Below are positions 22,331-35,047 of a stretch of 64,000 bases of DNA, piece by piece. The DNA is taken from the NCBI GenBank assembly GCA_964019135.1, contig OZ025248.1, positions 52,383,670 to 52,447,669 of the forward strand, given 5' to 3'. The notes under the pieces are model-generated. The model was not told the DNA's origin. It ran no database searches and saw only the letters and a list, made by a program, of their open reading frames with translations. Source of the DNA: Arenicola marina (Eukaryota > Annelida > Polychaeta > Arenicolidae). Position numbers and translations under genes: made by a program. Position 1 is the first letter of the stretch. Each line of letters starts with the position of its first letter.

Positions 22331-23130
22331 CCCCTGAACTTCTCCACGGAATGAATGGATGGATAGATTCGGTTGTGTGTGCCAACTAAAGAGCTACTTA
22401 TTAATGTATTCCTGTTTGTTCTTATGATGTTATATCATGTCCGTTACATTGTACCTTATAGTTCATCATTCTAGTAATTTCTCAATGGCTAGGTTTAAAG
22501 GCATCAATGATTTGTGATTTTGCTCACATAATTTTTACATAGTCTGTTTTCTTTTTCGGTATTTCTAAATGGCACCAATCGATAAATTGATGTCTCGTGG
22601 AAAGGCCGGGGTGAGGGGTAAGAGGTGAGGGGTGAGGGGGGGGGGGGGTAGGCGAGTGGAGGGGAGAGGGAGGGGGCTTGTGGGCCCAACAACCCTGACA
22701 TCCCAATCGCACTCCAGTCATTCCTACGTCCACTCTGAGAGCCTTCATTAACTGGCCGTTCCACCCTGTCACTTCGAACCCCCCCCCCCCCCTCACAGAT
22801 ACAACGAGTTCTCTCCCCTCCGTCCTCGGGTTTATCGTGACTGACATGAAGAGTGCCTGGGATAGTCACGACCAGTGACCCACGGGACGCGGACGAGGGA
22901 GGGGGGCTGGGGGGTGGGGCGGGGGAGACGTGGACGGCAGCAGCAGCCCGACTGGGCGGGGGACTGGCAGACGTGACGGTGGGGGGGGGGGTGATGGGAG
23001 GGGGTAGGGACAGGTAATGTTTGAGGGACCTCGTTATACGCGACGTCCAAAGCGTTGTGTAGAAGGGACGGCTCATCATCCGTGGGTTCTCAGAACTCAT
23101 CCCGGGCAGTCCCCCGGGAGTCATTAACCA
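22331..23130. other. Intron C-D unique DNA with G/C runs
   Basis: Unique sequence, with G-rich stretches at about 22613-22680 and 22900-23010 and a C run at 22780-22792. The long minus-strand open frame across it merges with the adjacent repeat and shows no recognisable protein. Confidence 0.5.
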
Positions 23131-23410
23131 GGCCGCCGAGCCACCGAGCCTCTGAGCCGCCCAGCCTCTAAGCCCCCCATCCTCTGAGCCCCCCATCCTC
23201 TGAGCCGCCGAGCCTCTGAGCCGCCGAGCCACCGAGCCGCCGAGCCTCTGAGCCGCCGAGCCTCTGAGCCGCCGAGCCTCTGAGCCGCTGAGCCTCTGAG
23301 CCGCCGAGCCTCTGAGCCGCCGAGCCACCGAGCCGCCGAGCCTCTGAGCCGCCGAGCCGCCGAGCCTCTGAGCCGCCGAGCCTCTGAGCCGCCGAGCCAC
23401 CGAGCCGCCG
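23131..23410. repeat. 8/16-bp GAGCC array
   Basis: Units GCCGAGCCTCTGAGCC and CCGAGCCACCGAGCC. The array grades directly into the next one, as GAGCCACC changes to GAGTCACC. Confidence 0.93.
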
Positions 23411-23613
23411 TCATCGAGTCACCGAATTATCGAATGACCGAGTCACCGAGTCATCGAGTCACCGAGTCACCGAGTCACCGAGTCACCGAGTCACCGAGTC
23501 ACCGAGTCATCGAGTCACCGAGTCACCGAGTCACCGAGTCACCGAGTCATCGAATCATCGAGTCACCGAGTCATCGAATCATCGAGTCACCAAGCTATCG
23601 AGACACCGAGTCA
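23411..23613. repeat. 8-bp array CCGAGTCA, about 25 copies
   Basis: Units ACCGAGTC and ATCGAGTC, with an occasional ATCGAATC. It lies between the GAGCC array and the 19-bp array with no spacer. Confidence 0.95.
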
Positions 23614-24437
23614 CAAGTCTGACAGACCGACAACAGTCTGACAGACCGACACAAGCCTGACAGACCGACACCAGTCTGACAGACCGACGCCAGTCTGACA
23701 GACCGACACCAGTCTGACAGACCGACGCCAGTCTGACAGACCGACACAAGCCTGACAGACCGACACCAGTCTGACAGACCGACGCCAGCCACACGACACA
23801 AGTCTGACAGACCGACACCAGTCTGACAGACCGACACCAGTCTGACAGACCGACACAAGCCTGACAGACCGACACCAGTCTGACAGACCGACGCCAGTCT
23901 GACAGACCGACACCAGTCTGACAGACCGACGCCAGTCTGACAGACCGACACAAGCCTGACAGACCGACACAAGTCTGACAGACCGACGCCAGCCACACGA
24001 CACAAGTCTGACAGACCGACACCAGTCACACGACACAAGTCTGACAGACCAACACCAGTCTGACAGACCGACACCAGTCTGACAGACCGACACCAGTCTG
24101 ACAGACCGACGCCAGTCTGACAGACCGACACAAGTCTGACAGACCAACACCAGTCTGACAGACCGACACCAGTCTGACAGACCGACACCAGTCTGACAGA
24201 CCGACACCAGTCTGACAGACCGACACCAGTCTGACAGACCGACACAAGTCTGACAGACTGACACCAGTCTGACAGACCGACACCAGTCTGACAGACCGAC
24301 ACCAGTCTGACAGACCGACACAAGTCTGACAGACCGACGCCAGTCTGACAGACCGACACAAGTCTGACAGACTGACACAAGTCTGACAGACCGACACAAG
24401 TCTGACAGACCGACACAAGTCTGACAGACCGACACCA
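23614..24437. repeat. 19-bp array, about 43 copies
   Basis: Unit CAGTCTGACAGACCGACAC, with CAAG/CAGC variants and CAGCCACACGAC interruptions that mark a duplicated block. All minus frames are open, giving the Val/Cys/Ser-rich pseudo-ORFs. Confidence 0.96.
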
Positions 24438-24439
24438 GC

Positions 24440-25003
24440 CACACCAACCAGACTCCCTACGCCTTGGGCCGCAACACCAGACACCCTACGCCATGGGCCG
24501 CCACACCAGACACCAGTCACACAGACTCCCTACGCCATGGGCCGCCACACCAGACATCCTACGCCATGGGCCGCCACACCAGACACCCGTCACACAGACT
24601 CCCTACGCCATGGGCCGCCACACCAGACACCCTACGCCATGGGCCGCCACACCAGACACCAGTCACACAGACTCCCTACGCCATGGGCCGCCACACCAGA
24701 CACCAGTCACACAGACTCCCTACGCCATGGGCCGCCGCACCAGACTCCCTACGCCATGGGCCGCCACACCAGAAAACAGTCACACAGACTCCCTACGCCA
24801 TGGGCCGCCACACCAGACACCAGTCACACAGACACCCTACGCCATGGGCCGCCACACCAGACACCAGTCACACAGACTCCCTACGCGGTGGGCCGCCACA
24901 CCAGACACCAGTCACACAGACACCCTACGCCATGGGCCGCCACACAGACACCAGTCACACAGACACCCTACGCCATGGGCCGCCACACCAGACACCAGTC
25001 ACG
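24440..25003. repeat. 44-bp array with about 29-bp deleted variants
   Basis: Core CTACGCCATGGGCCGCCACA, then CCAGACACCAGTCACACAGA. About one unit in four lacks the CAGTCACACAGACT part. Each unit has CCATGG. Confidence 0.95.
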
Positions 25004-25119
25004 CGCATTAACTGTGATATGCGAGGCTGACTCGCCTCATGGACAGCCAGCCAGCCTGCCCATGATATGAGGGAGAGCAACGTCACGTCTGTAGACAAAC
25101 GGGGTGGGGGGGTCGGTCG

Positions 25120-25260
25120 CCTTGACAAAATCGATGACGCACCAGCCACAGCGGCAGCAGCAGCCACAGCAGCGGAGGGAGGTGGAAGGGAGGTGGGGGG
25201 GGGGTGGGGGGGGCGGGAGGGGGCGGGGGGGGGGGGGGGCGGCCATTGAAGGCGGCGGGG
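25120..25260. repeat. G-rich and GCA-rich low-complexity segment
   Basis: GCAGCAGCAG-type triplets at about 25150-25175, followed by long G runs to 25243. Confidence 0.7.
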
Positions 25261-25385
25261 GTTGCTGCTAACGAGGACAGTACCCCGGGAGGGTCACCCA
25301 TGGGACATTGTCCTCCACGCCCGAACGTCTTCCTTTTATTGACCATCATGTCGTGGTGTACCCAAGCCCAGGTGCTGCTTCAGGG

Positions 25386-25762
25386 GCAAGACAGCCGTCT
25401 TCAGAAAGACAACCGTCTTGAGGAAGACAACCGTCTTCAGGAAGACAACCGTCTTAAGGAAGACAAAAGTCCTCAGAACAAGACAACCGTCTTCAGGGAG
25501 ACAACCGTCTTCAGGAAGACAACTGTCTTGAGGAAGACAACCGTCTTAAGGAAGACAAAAGTCCTCAGAACAAGACAACCGTCTTCAGGAAGACAACCGT
25601 CTTCAGGAAGACAACTGTCTTGAGGAAGACAACCGTCTTAAGGAAGACAAAAGTCCTCGGAACAAGACAACCGTCTTCAGGAAGACAACTGTCTTGAGGA
25701 AGACAACCGTCTTAAAGAAGACAAAAGTCCTCAGAACAAGACAACCGTCTTCAGGGAGAAGC
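25386..25762. repeat. 18-bp array with internal hairpin motif
   Basis: Unit GACAACCGTCTTCAGGAA. GTCTTC-AG-GAAGAC is a 6-bp inverted repeat with a 2-nt loop. A variant GACAAAAGTCCTCAGAACAA recurs at about 25462, 25554, 25646 and 25720, so a multi-unit block of about 92 bp has itself been duplicated. Confidence 0.93.
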
Positions 25763-27550
25763 AACTGTGACAGTTGTTTTTAGGACGCGCAACAAAAAAG
25801 GAGAAAAGCTTCACGGACAGCTAGCAGAACCCGACAACCTAACCGACAAATTCTGACGTGTGAAGACGACGTCAGCATTAACGATAATGACAATCGTCAT
25901 TAAGTAATTTACTTCAGAACGCCTTGCGGCTTAGCCCGTGGGCGGGGGAGGGGGGGGGGAGCAATGAGCGGTGCGACTGTATGACCACGAGCATCCCCCC
26001 ACCCCGCCCCTCGCCTTAGCCAGCGTGTTTATTCAGCACGGTATATGCCCCACCCCCCTTTGCCGGTTGTAGGCTGGGCGGGTAGACCTAGCTGGACAGA
26101 CCGGCGCCCCACAGCCCACATCGGCCGATGAATCTTTAATGTCTGACAAGGCCATGCCAGAGTCATTCATGTACCACAAGCCCTTGCCCACTGCCCCTGC
26201 CCTACCCCCTCCTCCGCCCCTTGCCCCTCCCCTTGCCCCTCCCCACGGAGCTTACTGCTGGAGACTGCTGTCTACACTGTCGTCTTCACATCGACTTGCC
26301 CTCGTTCTATTTCCCTAACAGTCACCCCTCCCGCAGCCCCTCACCCCTCCTGCAGCCCATCGCCCCTCCAGCAGCCCACCCACCGCCCCCCCCCCGCCCC
26401 TCCACCTCCCCCACTCAAGTGGAACCATCCCTAAACTGGCGGATCCCAATGACAAAGGCTGTGGGATAAGTTATGCTACTTGCCACCACCAGGGGAATTA
26501 ACTACCCCGCTAGTTTCCTCCACAGCCCCCCGCTGCGTGGCCAGCTCACTCAGATTGGGTCTGAAAACGGCTAAATTCACTGTACGGAATTCCGTACAGT
26601 GACGTCACAAAAATCCCACCAGCCTCCGCGGCATCTCACCAACCAAGATGGTGAGAGCAAGTGGTAGATATAACCATTCCGCTGCAAAGCTGTGTGGTGC
26701 ATGGCGTAAGAACACAATAATGCGTCATTACACTACACGATAAAGGTAAAACAAGACCGTTTTGATGTCTTCATATCACTTTTTGATCATGACAAGATAA
26801 AGTTTCTTCATTCTTCGTAACTTTACATTCGGCTTCATCGGTAGTTTACTGGTGCAGGTACCAACTCAGCAAAAATAGGTCGCAAACCTGCTGAGCCTAA
26901 GGGACGGGCCATTAGATCCCAAGAGCGAGGGCGATGGCTCTGTTTCACTTTTAACTCAGCAATTTGGAAGTCGATCTATTGTTGCATGCTAAGGGTTGTA
27001 ATATAAAGAATCAATTTAGATCTGTAAAATCTAGCCACAGCTGGGCACCGTAAAGCGACGGTGAGAGGGGAAAGGCGGTAGCCCTGGTTGCATGACCCCC
27101 CTGGCTATTCCGCTGTGGACCGCGCCGGAGCGGGATCTCTCGTCTCCGTATCATGCGAGGTCAAAGAGGCATGTTTTAGGACTAGGGTGAGGGAGGGGGG
27201 GGCGGAGTGCGAGTATGAGGGCCGTGTACCCCCCCCCAACCCCCAACCGACCACTGGAAATTAAACATTCTTGATTTTCGCGAAATTAGATCCAAAACTT
27301 TGTCAACAGCGGCCATGATGCATCGCACTCAGCTAAAGTTAGCACAGCCAATGAGAATATTCGAAAGAGGCAGAGCGCGTTGACCCTGTTGACCAACCCC
27401 TGCCAGGCTTAGAGTAGCCGTTTACAGCCTCGCATGAAGCGAGGGGAGGTGGGGCTGTGGAAAAGCTTACAACCCCTCATGTTTCATTTAACCGTTCAGG
27501 GTCCGATGTTCGACAGTAAGTATTGGACTAGGTCACCGCCGGCAAGGGTT
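25763..27550. other. Intron C-D, longest unique stretch, with nested palindromes
   Basis: About 1.8 kb of unique DNA with C-rich patches (26200-26410) and no recognisable exon. A perfect 26-nt palindrome lies at 26577-26602 (half-site TCACTGTACGGAA), overlapping the 10-nt palindrome GTGACGTCAC at 26599-26608, which contains a consensus CRE. Confidence 0.65.
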
Positions 27551-30500
27551 TCGGTGACAGGGCTGGGTAATGTTATCTGTCACAGGGCTGGGTAATGTCA
27601 TCGGTCACAGGGCTGGGTAATGTCATCTGTCACAGGGCTGGGTAATGTCATCGGTCACAGGGCTGGGTAATGTCATCGGTCACGGGGCTGGGTAATGTCA
27701 TCTGTCACAGGGCTGGGTAATGTCATCGGTCACAGGGCTGGGTAATGTCATCAGTCACAGGGCTGGGTACTGTCATCGGTCACAGGGCTGGGTAATGTCA
27801 TCGGTCACGGGGCTGGGTAATGTTATCTGTCACAGGGCTGGGTAATGTCATCGGTCACAGGGCTGGGTGATGTCATCTGTCACAGGGCTGGGTAATGTCA
27901 TCAGTCACAGGGCTGGGTACTGTCATCGGTCACAGGGCTGGGTAATGTCATCGGTCACAGGGCTGGGTAATGTCATCAGTCACGGGGCTGGGTAATGTCA
28001 TCGGTCACGGGGCTGGGTAATGTCATCGGTCACAGGGCTGGGTAATGTCATCAGTCACAGGGCTGGGTACTGTCATCGGTCACAGGGCTGGGTAATGTCA
28101 TCGGTCACAGGGCTGGGTAATGTCATCGGTCACAGGGCTGGGTAATGTCATCTGTCACAGGGCTGGGTAATGTCATCGGTCACGGGGCTGGGTAATGTCA
28201 TCGGTCACGGGGCTGGGTAATGTCATCGGTCACAGGGCTGGGTAATGTCATCTGTCACAGGGCTGGGTAATGTCATCAGTCACAGGGCTGGGTACTGTCA
28301 TCAGTCACAGGGTTGGGTAATGTCATCAGTCACAGGGCTGGGTAATGTCATCTGTCACAGGGCTGGGTAATGTCATCGGCCACAGGGCTGGGTGATGTCA
28401 TCGGTCACAGGGCTGGGTAATGTCATCGGTCACAGGGCTGGGTGATGTCATCGGTCACAGGGCTGGGTAATGTCATCTGTCACAGGGCTGGGTACTGTCA
28501 TCGGTCACAGGGCTGGGTAATGTCATCGGTCACGGGGCTGGGTAATGTTATCTGTCACAGGGCTGGGTAATGTCATCTGTCACAGGGCTGGGTAATGTCA
28601 TCAGTCACAGGGCTGGGTACTGTCATCAGTCACAGGGTTGGGTAATGTCATCAGTCACAGGGCTGGGTAATGTCATCTGTCACAGGGCTGGGTAATGTCA
28701 TCGGCCACAGGGCTGGGTGATGTCATCGGTCACAGGGCTGGGTAATGTCATCGGTCACAGGGCTGGGTGATGTCATCGGTCACAGGGCTGGGTAATGTCA
28801 TCTGTCACAGGGCTGGGTACTGTCATCGGTCACAGGGCTGGGTAATGTCATCGGTCACGGGGCTGGGTAATGTTATCTGTCACAGGGCTGGGTAATGTCA
28901 TCGGTCACAGGGCTGGGTGATGTCATCTGTCACAGGGCTGGGTAATGTCATCAGTCACAGGGCTGGGTACTGTCATCGGTCACAGGGCTGGGTAATGTCA
29001 TCGGTCACAGGGCTGGGTAATGTCATCAGTCACGGGGCTAGGTAATGTCATCGGTCACGGGGCTGGGTAATGTCATCGGTCACAGGGCTGGGTAATGTCA
29101 TCAGTCACAGGGCTGGGTACTGTCATCGGCCACAGGGCTGGGTGATGTCATCGGTCACAGGGCTGGGTAATGTCATCGGTCACAGGGCTGGGTGATGTCA
29201 TCGGTCACAGGGCTGGGTAATGTCATCTGTCACAGGGCTGGGTAATGTCATCGGTCACAGGGATGGGTAATGTCATCGGTCACAGGGATGGGTAATGTCA
29301 TCTGTCACAGGGCTGGGTAATGTCATCGGTCACAGGGCTGGGTACTGTCATCGGTCACAGGGCTGGGTAATGTCATCAGTCACAGGGCTGGGTAATGTCA
29401 TCGGTCACGGGGCTGGGTAATGTCATCAGTCACAGGGCTGGGTAATGTCATCGGTCACGGGGCTGGGTAATGTCATCAGTCACAGGGCTGGGTAATGTCA
29501 TCAGTCACAGGGCTGGGTAATGTCATCGGTCACGGGGCTGGGTAATGTCATCGGTCACAGGGCTGGGTAATGTCATCGGTCACAGGGCTGGGTAATGTCA
29601 TCTGTCACAGGGCTGGGTAATGTCATCGGTCACAGGGCTGGGTACTGTCATCGGTCACAGGGCTGGGTAATGTCATCAGTCACAGGGCTGGGTAATGTCA
29701 TCGGTCACGGGGCTGGGTAATGTCATCAGTCACAGGGCTGGGTAATGTCATCGGTCACGGGGCTGGGTAATGTCATCAGTCACGGGGCTGGGTAATGTCA
29801 TCGGTCACAGGGCTGGGTAATGTCATCTGTCACAGGGCTGGGTAATGTCATCGGTCACGGGGCTGGGTAATGTCATCTGTCACAGGGCTGGATAATGTCA
29901 TCGGTCACAGGGCTGGGTAATGTCATCGGTCACGGGGCTAGGTAATGTCATCAGTCACAGGGCTGGGTAATGTCATCGGTCACAGGGCTGGGTAATGTCA
30001 TCGGTCACGGGGCTGGGTAATGTCATCTGTCACAGGGCTGGGTAATGTCATCGGTCACGGGGCTGGGTAATATCATCTGTCACAGGGCTGGGTAATGTCA
30101 TCGATCACAGGGATGGGTAATGTCATCGGTCACGGGGCTGGGTAATGTCATCTGTCACAGGGCTGGGTAATGTCATCGGTCACAGGAATGGGTAATGTCA
30201 TCGGTCACGGGGCTGGGTAATGTCATCTGTCACAGGGCTGGGTAATGTCATCGGTCACAGGGATGGGTAATGTCATCTGTCACAGGGCTGGGTAATGTCA
30301 TCGGTCACGGGGCTGGGTAATGTCATCTGTCACAGGGCTGGGTAATGTCATCGGTCACGGGGCTGGGTAATGTCATCTATCACAGGGCTGGGTAATGTCA
30401 TCGGTCACAGGGATGGTAATGTCATCGGTCACAGGGCTGGGTAATGTCATCTGTCACAGGGCTGGGTAATGTCATCGGTCACAGGGCTGGGTAATGTCAT

Positions 30501-33500
30501 CTGTCACAGGGCTGGGTAATGTCATCGGTCACAGGGCTGGGTAATGTCATCGGTCACGGGGCTGGGTACTGTCATCGGTCACAGGGCTGGGTAATGTCAT
30601 CGGTCAGAGGGATGGGTAATGTCATCGGTCACGGGGCTGGGTAATGTCATCAGTCACAGGGCTGGGTAATGTCATCGGTCACGGGGCTGGGTAATGTCAT
30701 CAGTCACAGGGCTGGGTAATGTCATCGGTCACAGGGCTGGGTAATGTCATCTGTCACAGGGCTGGGTAATGTCATCGGTCACGGGGCTGGGTAATGTCAT
30801 CTGTCACAGGGCTGGATAATGTCATCGGTCACAGGGCTGGGTAATGTCATCGGTCACGGGGCTGGGTAATGTCATCAGTCACAGGGCTGGGTAATGTCAT
30901 CGGTCACAGGGCTGGGTAATGTCATCGGTCACGGGGCTGGGTAATGTCATCTGTCACAGGGCTGGGTAATGTCATCGGTCACAGGGCTGGGTAATATCAT
31001 CTGTCACAGGGCTGGGTAATGTCATCGATCACAGGGATGGGTAATGTCATCGGTCACGGGGCTGGGTAATGTCATCTGTCACAGGGCTGGGTAATGTCAT
31101 CGGTCACAGGGATGGGTAATGTCATCGGTCACGGGGCTGGGTAATGTCATCTGTCACAGGGCTGGGTAATGTCATCGGTCACAGGGCTGGGTAATGTCAT
31201 CTGTCACAGGGCTGGGTAATGTCATCGGTCACGGGGCTGGGTAATGTCATCTGTCACAGGGCTGGGTAATGTCATCGGTCACGGGGCTGGGTAATGTCAT
31301 CTATCACAGGGCTGGGTAATGTCATCGGTCACAGGGATGGTAATGTCATCGGTCACGGGGCTGGGTAATGTCATCTGTCACAGGGCTGGGTAATGTCATC
31401 GGTCACAGGGCTGGGTAATGTCATCTGTCACAGGGCTGGGTAATGTCATCGGTCACAGGGCTGGGTAATGTCATCGGTCACGGGGCTGGGTAATGTCATC
31501 GGTCACAGGGATGGGTAATGTCATCGGTCAGAGGGATGGGTAATGTCATCGGTCACAGGGATGGGTAATGTCATCTGTCACAGGGCTGGGTAATGTCATC
31601 GGTCACGGGGCTGGGTAATGTCATCGGTCACGGGGCTGGGTAATGTCATCTGTCACAGGGCTGGGTAATGTCATCGGTCACAGGGCTGGGTAATGTCATC
31701 GGCCACAGGGCTGGGTAATGTCATCGGTCACGGGGCTGGGTAATGTCATCGGTCACAGGGATGGGTAATGTCATCGGTCACAGGGCTGGGTAATGTCATC
31801 GGTCACAGGGCTGGGTAATGTCATCGGTCACAGGGCTGGGTAATGTCATCGGTCACGGGGCTAGGTAATGTCATCTGTCACAGGGCTGGGTAATGTCATC
31901 GGTCACGGGGCTGGGTAATGTCATCGGTCACAGGGCTGGGTAATGTCATCGGTCACAGGGCTGGGTAATGTCATCGGTCACGGGGCTAGGTAATGTCATC
32001 TGTCACAGGGCTGGGTAATGTCATCGGTCACGGGGCTGGGTAATGTCATCTGTCACGGGGCTGGGTAATGTCATCGGTCACGGGGCTGGGTAATGTCATC
32101 GGTCACAGGGCTGGGTACTGTCATCGGTCAAAGGGCTGGGTAATGTCATCGGTCACAGGGATGGGTAATGTCATCGGTCACAGGGATGGGTAATGTCATC
32201 GGTCACAGGGCTGGGTAATGTCATCTGTCACAGGGCTGGGTAATGTCATCGGTCACAGGGCTGGGTAATGTCATCTGTCACAGGGCTTGGTAATGTCATC
32301 GGTCACAGGGCTGGGTAATGTCATCTGTCACAGGGCTGGGTAATGTCATCGGTCACAGGGATGGGTAATGTCATCAGTCACAGGGCTGGGTAATGTCATC
32401 GGTCACAGGGATGGGTAATGTCATCGGTCACAGGGCTGGGTAATGTCATCGGTCACGGGGCTGGGTAATGTCATCTGTCACAGGGCTGGGTAATGTCATC
32501 GGTCACAGGGATGGGTAGTGTAATCGGTCACAGGGATGGGTAATGTCATCGGTCACGGGGCTGGGTAATGTCATCGGTCACAGGGCTGGGTAATGTCATC
32601 GGTCACGGGGCTGGGTAATGTCATCGGTCACAGGGCTGGGTAATGTCATCGGTCACGGGGCTGGGTAATGTCATCGGTCAGAGGGATGGGTAATGTCATC
32701 GGTCAGAGGGATGGGTAATGTCATCGGTCACAGGGATGGGTAATGTCATCTGTCACAGGGCTGGGTAATGTCATCGGTCACGGGGCTGGGTAATGTCATC
32801 GGTCACGGGGCTGGGTAATGTCATCTGTCACAGGGCTGGGTAATGTCATCGGTCACAGGGCTGGGTAATGTCATCGGTCACAGGGCTGGGTAATGTCATC
32901 GGTCACGGGGCTGGGTAATGTCATCGGTCACAGGGATGGGTAATGTCATCGGTCACAGGGCTGGGTAATGTCATCGGTCACAGGGCTGGGTAATGTCATC
33001 GGTCATAGGGCTGGGTAATGTCATCGGTCACGGGGCTGGGTAATGTCATCTGTCACAGGGCTGGGTAATGTCATCGGTCACGGGGCTGGGTAATGTCATC
33101 TGTCACGGGGCTGGGTAATGTCATCGGTCACGGGGCTGGGTAATGTCATCGGTCACAGGGCTGGGTACTGTCATCGGTCAAAGGGCTGGGTAATGTCATC
33201 TGTCACAGGGCTGGGTAATGTCATCGGTCACAGGGATGGGTAATGTCATCGGTCACAGGGCTGGGTAATGTCATCTGTCACAGGGCTGGGTAATGTCATC
33301 GGTCACAGGGCTGGGTAATGTCATCTGTCACAGGGCTGGGTAATGTCATCGGTCACAGGGCTGGGTAATGTCATCTGTCACAGGGCTGGGTAATGTCATC
33401 GGTCACAGGGATGGGTAATGTCATCAGTCACAGGGCTGGGTAATGTCATCGGTCACAGGGATGGGTAATGTCATCGGTCACAGGGCTGGGTAATGTCATC

Positions 33501-34099
33501 GGTCACGGGGCTGGGTAATGTCATCTGTCACAGGGCTGGGTAATGTCATCGGTCACAGGGCTGGGTAATGTCATCGGTCACAGGGCTGGGTAATGTCATC
33601 GGTCACAGGGCTGGGTAATGTCATCGGTCACAGGGCTGGGTAATGTCATCGGTCACAGGGATGGGTAATGTCATCTGTCACAGGGCTGGGTAATGTCATC
33701 GGTCACAGGGCCGGGTAATGTCATCGGTCACGGGGCTGGGTAATGTCATCGGTCACAGGGATGGGTAATTTCATCGGTCACGGGGCTGGGTAATGTCATC
33801 GGTCAAGGGGCTGGGTAATGTCATCGGTCACGGGGCTGGGTAATGTCATCGGTCACAGGGATGGGTAATGTCATCGGTCACGGAGCTGGGTAATGTCATC
33901 GGTCACGGGGCTGGGTTATGTCATCGGTCACAGGGATGGGTAATTTCATCGGTCACGGGGCTGGGTAATGTCATCGGTCACGGGGCTGGGTAATGTCATC
34001 GGTCACGGGGCTGGGTAATGTCATCGGTCACAGGGATGGGTAATGTCATCAGTCACAGGGATGGGTAATGTCATCAGTCACAGGGATGGGTAATGTCAT
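27551..34099. repeat. 25-bp tandem array, about 262 copies
   Basis: Core GGTCACAGGGCTGGGTAATG followed by TCATC. The common variants are position 1-2 (GG/CT/CA before TCAC), CACAG/CACGG, GCTGGG/GATGGG and TAATG/TACTG/TGATG. The period is almost perfectly kept over 6.5 kb, with one 1-nt slip near 30415. Blocks of units recur in identical order (for example 28260-28560 and 28590-28870), indicating block duplication. Stops occur in every frame. Confidence 0.98.
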
Positions 34100-34403
34100 T
34101 AACCCAAGGACGATCTTTACCATTCTGTATTCCAACCCCACCATCGCCCTCATTAACATAAAGACGACCTAAACCATTATTTATATCACCCCCACCCCCC
34201 CTTCGCAGTCATTAAAATAAAGGCCACCTTTACCATTATTCACATCAACCCCACTCTCGCCCGCATTAACATAAAGACGACCTTTACCATTCTTTATATT
34301 AACCCCACCCTCGCGCTTATTAACATAAAAATCTCCTTTAAAATTCCATATATCAACCCCACCTTCGCCCTCATTAACATAAAGACGACCTTCCCCATGT
34401 TTT
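34095..34403. repeat. About 60-bp divergent array, five copies
   Basis: Copies contain CATTAACATAAAGACGACCT followed by TTACCATT and CAACCCCACC(C/A)TCGCC. The first copy fuses with the end of the 25-bp array at GTCATTAACC. Confidence 0.9.
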
Positions 34404-34500
34404 TTCCTTCAGATTAATCTACCACCCCCCCCCCCTCGACCCGTGTCCGTGGAGTGAGGGACACAGCGTGGTGACACGGCGCGGGGACACGTTCACTCAC

Positions 34501-34663
34501 CGTCCATGCTGGGGTCCGTGGCCTCCTGCTCGCTGAGGTAGAACTTCTCGCAGGACCAGGCCATCGTCACGATGTCCACGGCCTCCTGGATGATGACCTG
34601 GGTCAGCATGGCGCCCGTCGAGTTCATCACGATGATCTGGCCGTCAGTGGTCCCGAACAACAC
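34501..34663 (-). CDS. tulp4: TULP4 exon C: WD40 segment
   Basis: This exon encodes VLFGTTDGQIIVMNSTGAML, then TQVIIQEAVDIVTMAWSCEK and FYLSEQEATDPSMDG. It starts in phase 0 and leaves one base (G) for the next exon. FGTTDGQxIVM continues directly from the PDDQK of exon B, as in the family. Acceptor: GGTCTCCCTTCAG ending at 34664. Donor: GTGAGTGAAC reading down from 34500. A tRNA-derived SINE ends about 47 nt upstream of this acceptor. The vertebrate protein has an acidic Ser/Asp-rich linker at about this point, and here the linker is short (SEQEATDPSMDG). Confidence 0.93.
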
Positions 34664-34710
34664 CTGAAGGGAGACCCGACGTCGCTAATAAAACCCAGTC
34701 TTCTCCTGGC

Positions 34711-34917
34711 GGGTTGGTTGTATATTCAGGACGCTTTAACCACTGTTGGTCATATCGCGTCAATGGGAGAAGTAAGGGAGAGTGGAGCCATGTCCCCGGG
34801 GGTAATCCCTTACTTATTACGAAGAAAGACATGGGATCTTTATCCTGCGACCACACAAACATGGCCACAGCAGTGCGCGAACCACCGAGCCACGTGAGCT
34901 ATCGGGCCGCCCCCTGG
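34711..34917 (-). mobile_element. SINE family 2 copy with deleted head, near exon C acceptor
   Basis: Contains CGCGATATGACCAACAGTGG, TTAAAGCGTCCTGAATATAC and the tail CAACCAACC. On the head side it has GTGGTTCGCGCACTGC but only a stub of the tRNA 5' part (GGCGGCCCGATAGCTCACG). It is in sense orientation and ends about 47 nt upstream of the exon C acceptor. Confidence 0.88.
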
Positions 34918-35047
34918 TCATAGTCTGGATCTGCTAACCTATACGATTATAGTCTTCAGTTTTTTATCCTCATAGTCTGTCATGTATTGGTTCTATCAAT
35001 GAAATGAACGCTGAATCCTAAATCTATCACCCTCCCTCCTACCTCCC

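Noticed and set aside
22504..23400. 298-codon minus-strand open frame
   Set aside because: Its first third is the GAGCC repeat and the rest is unique DNA without recognisable domains or conserved motifs. It lies inside the TULP4 intron C-D.
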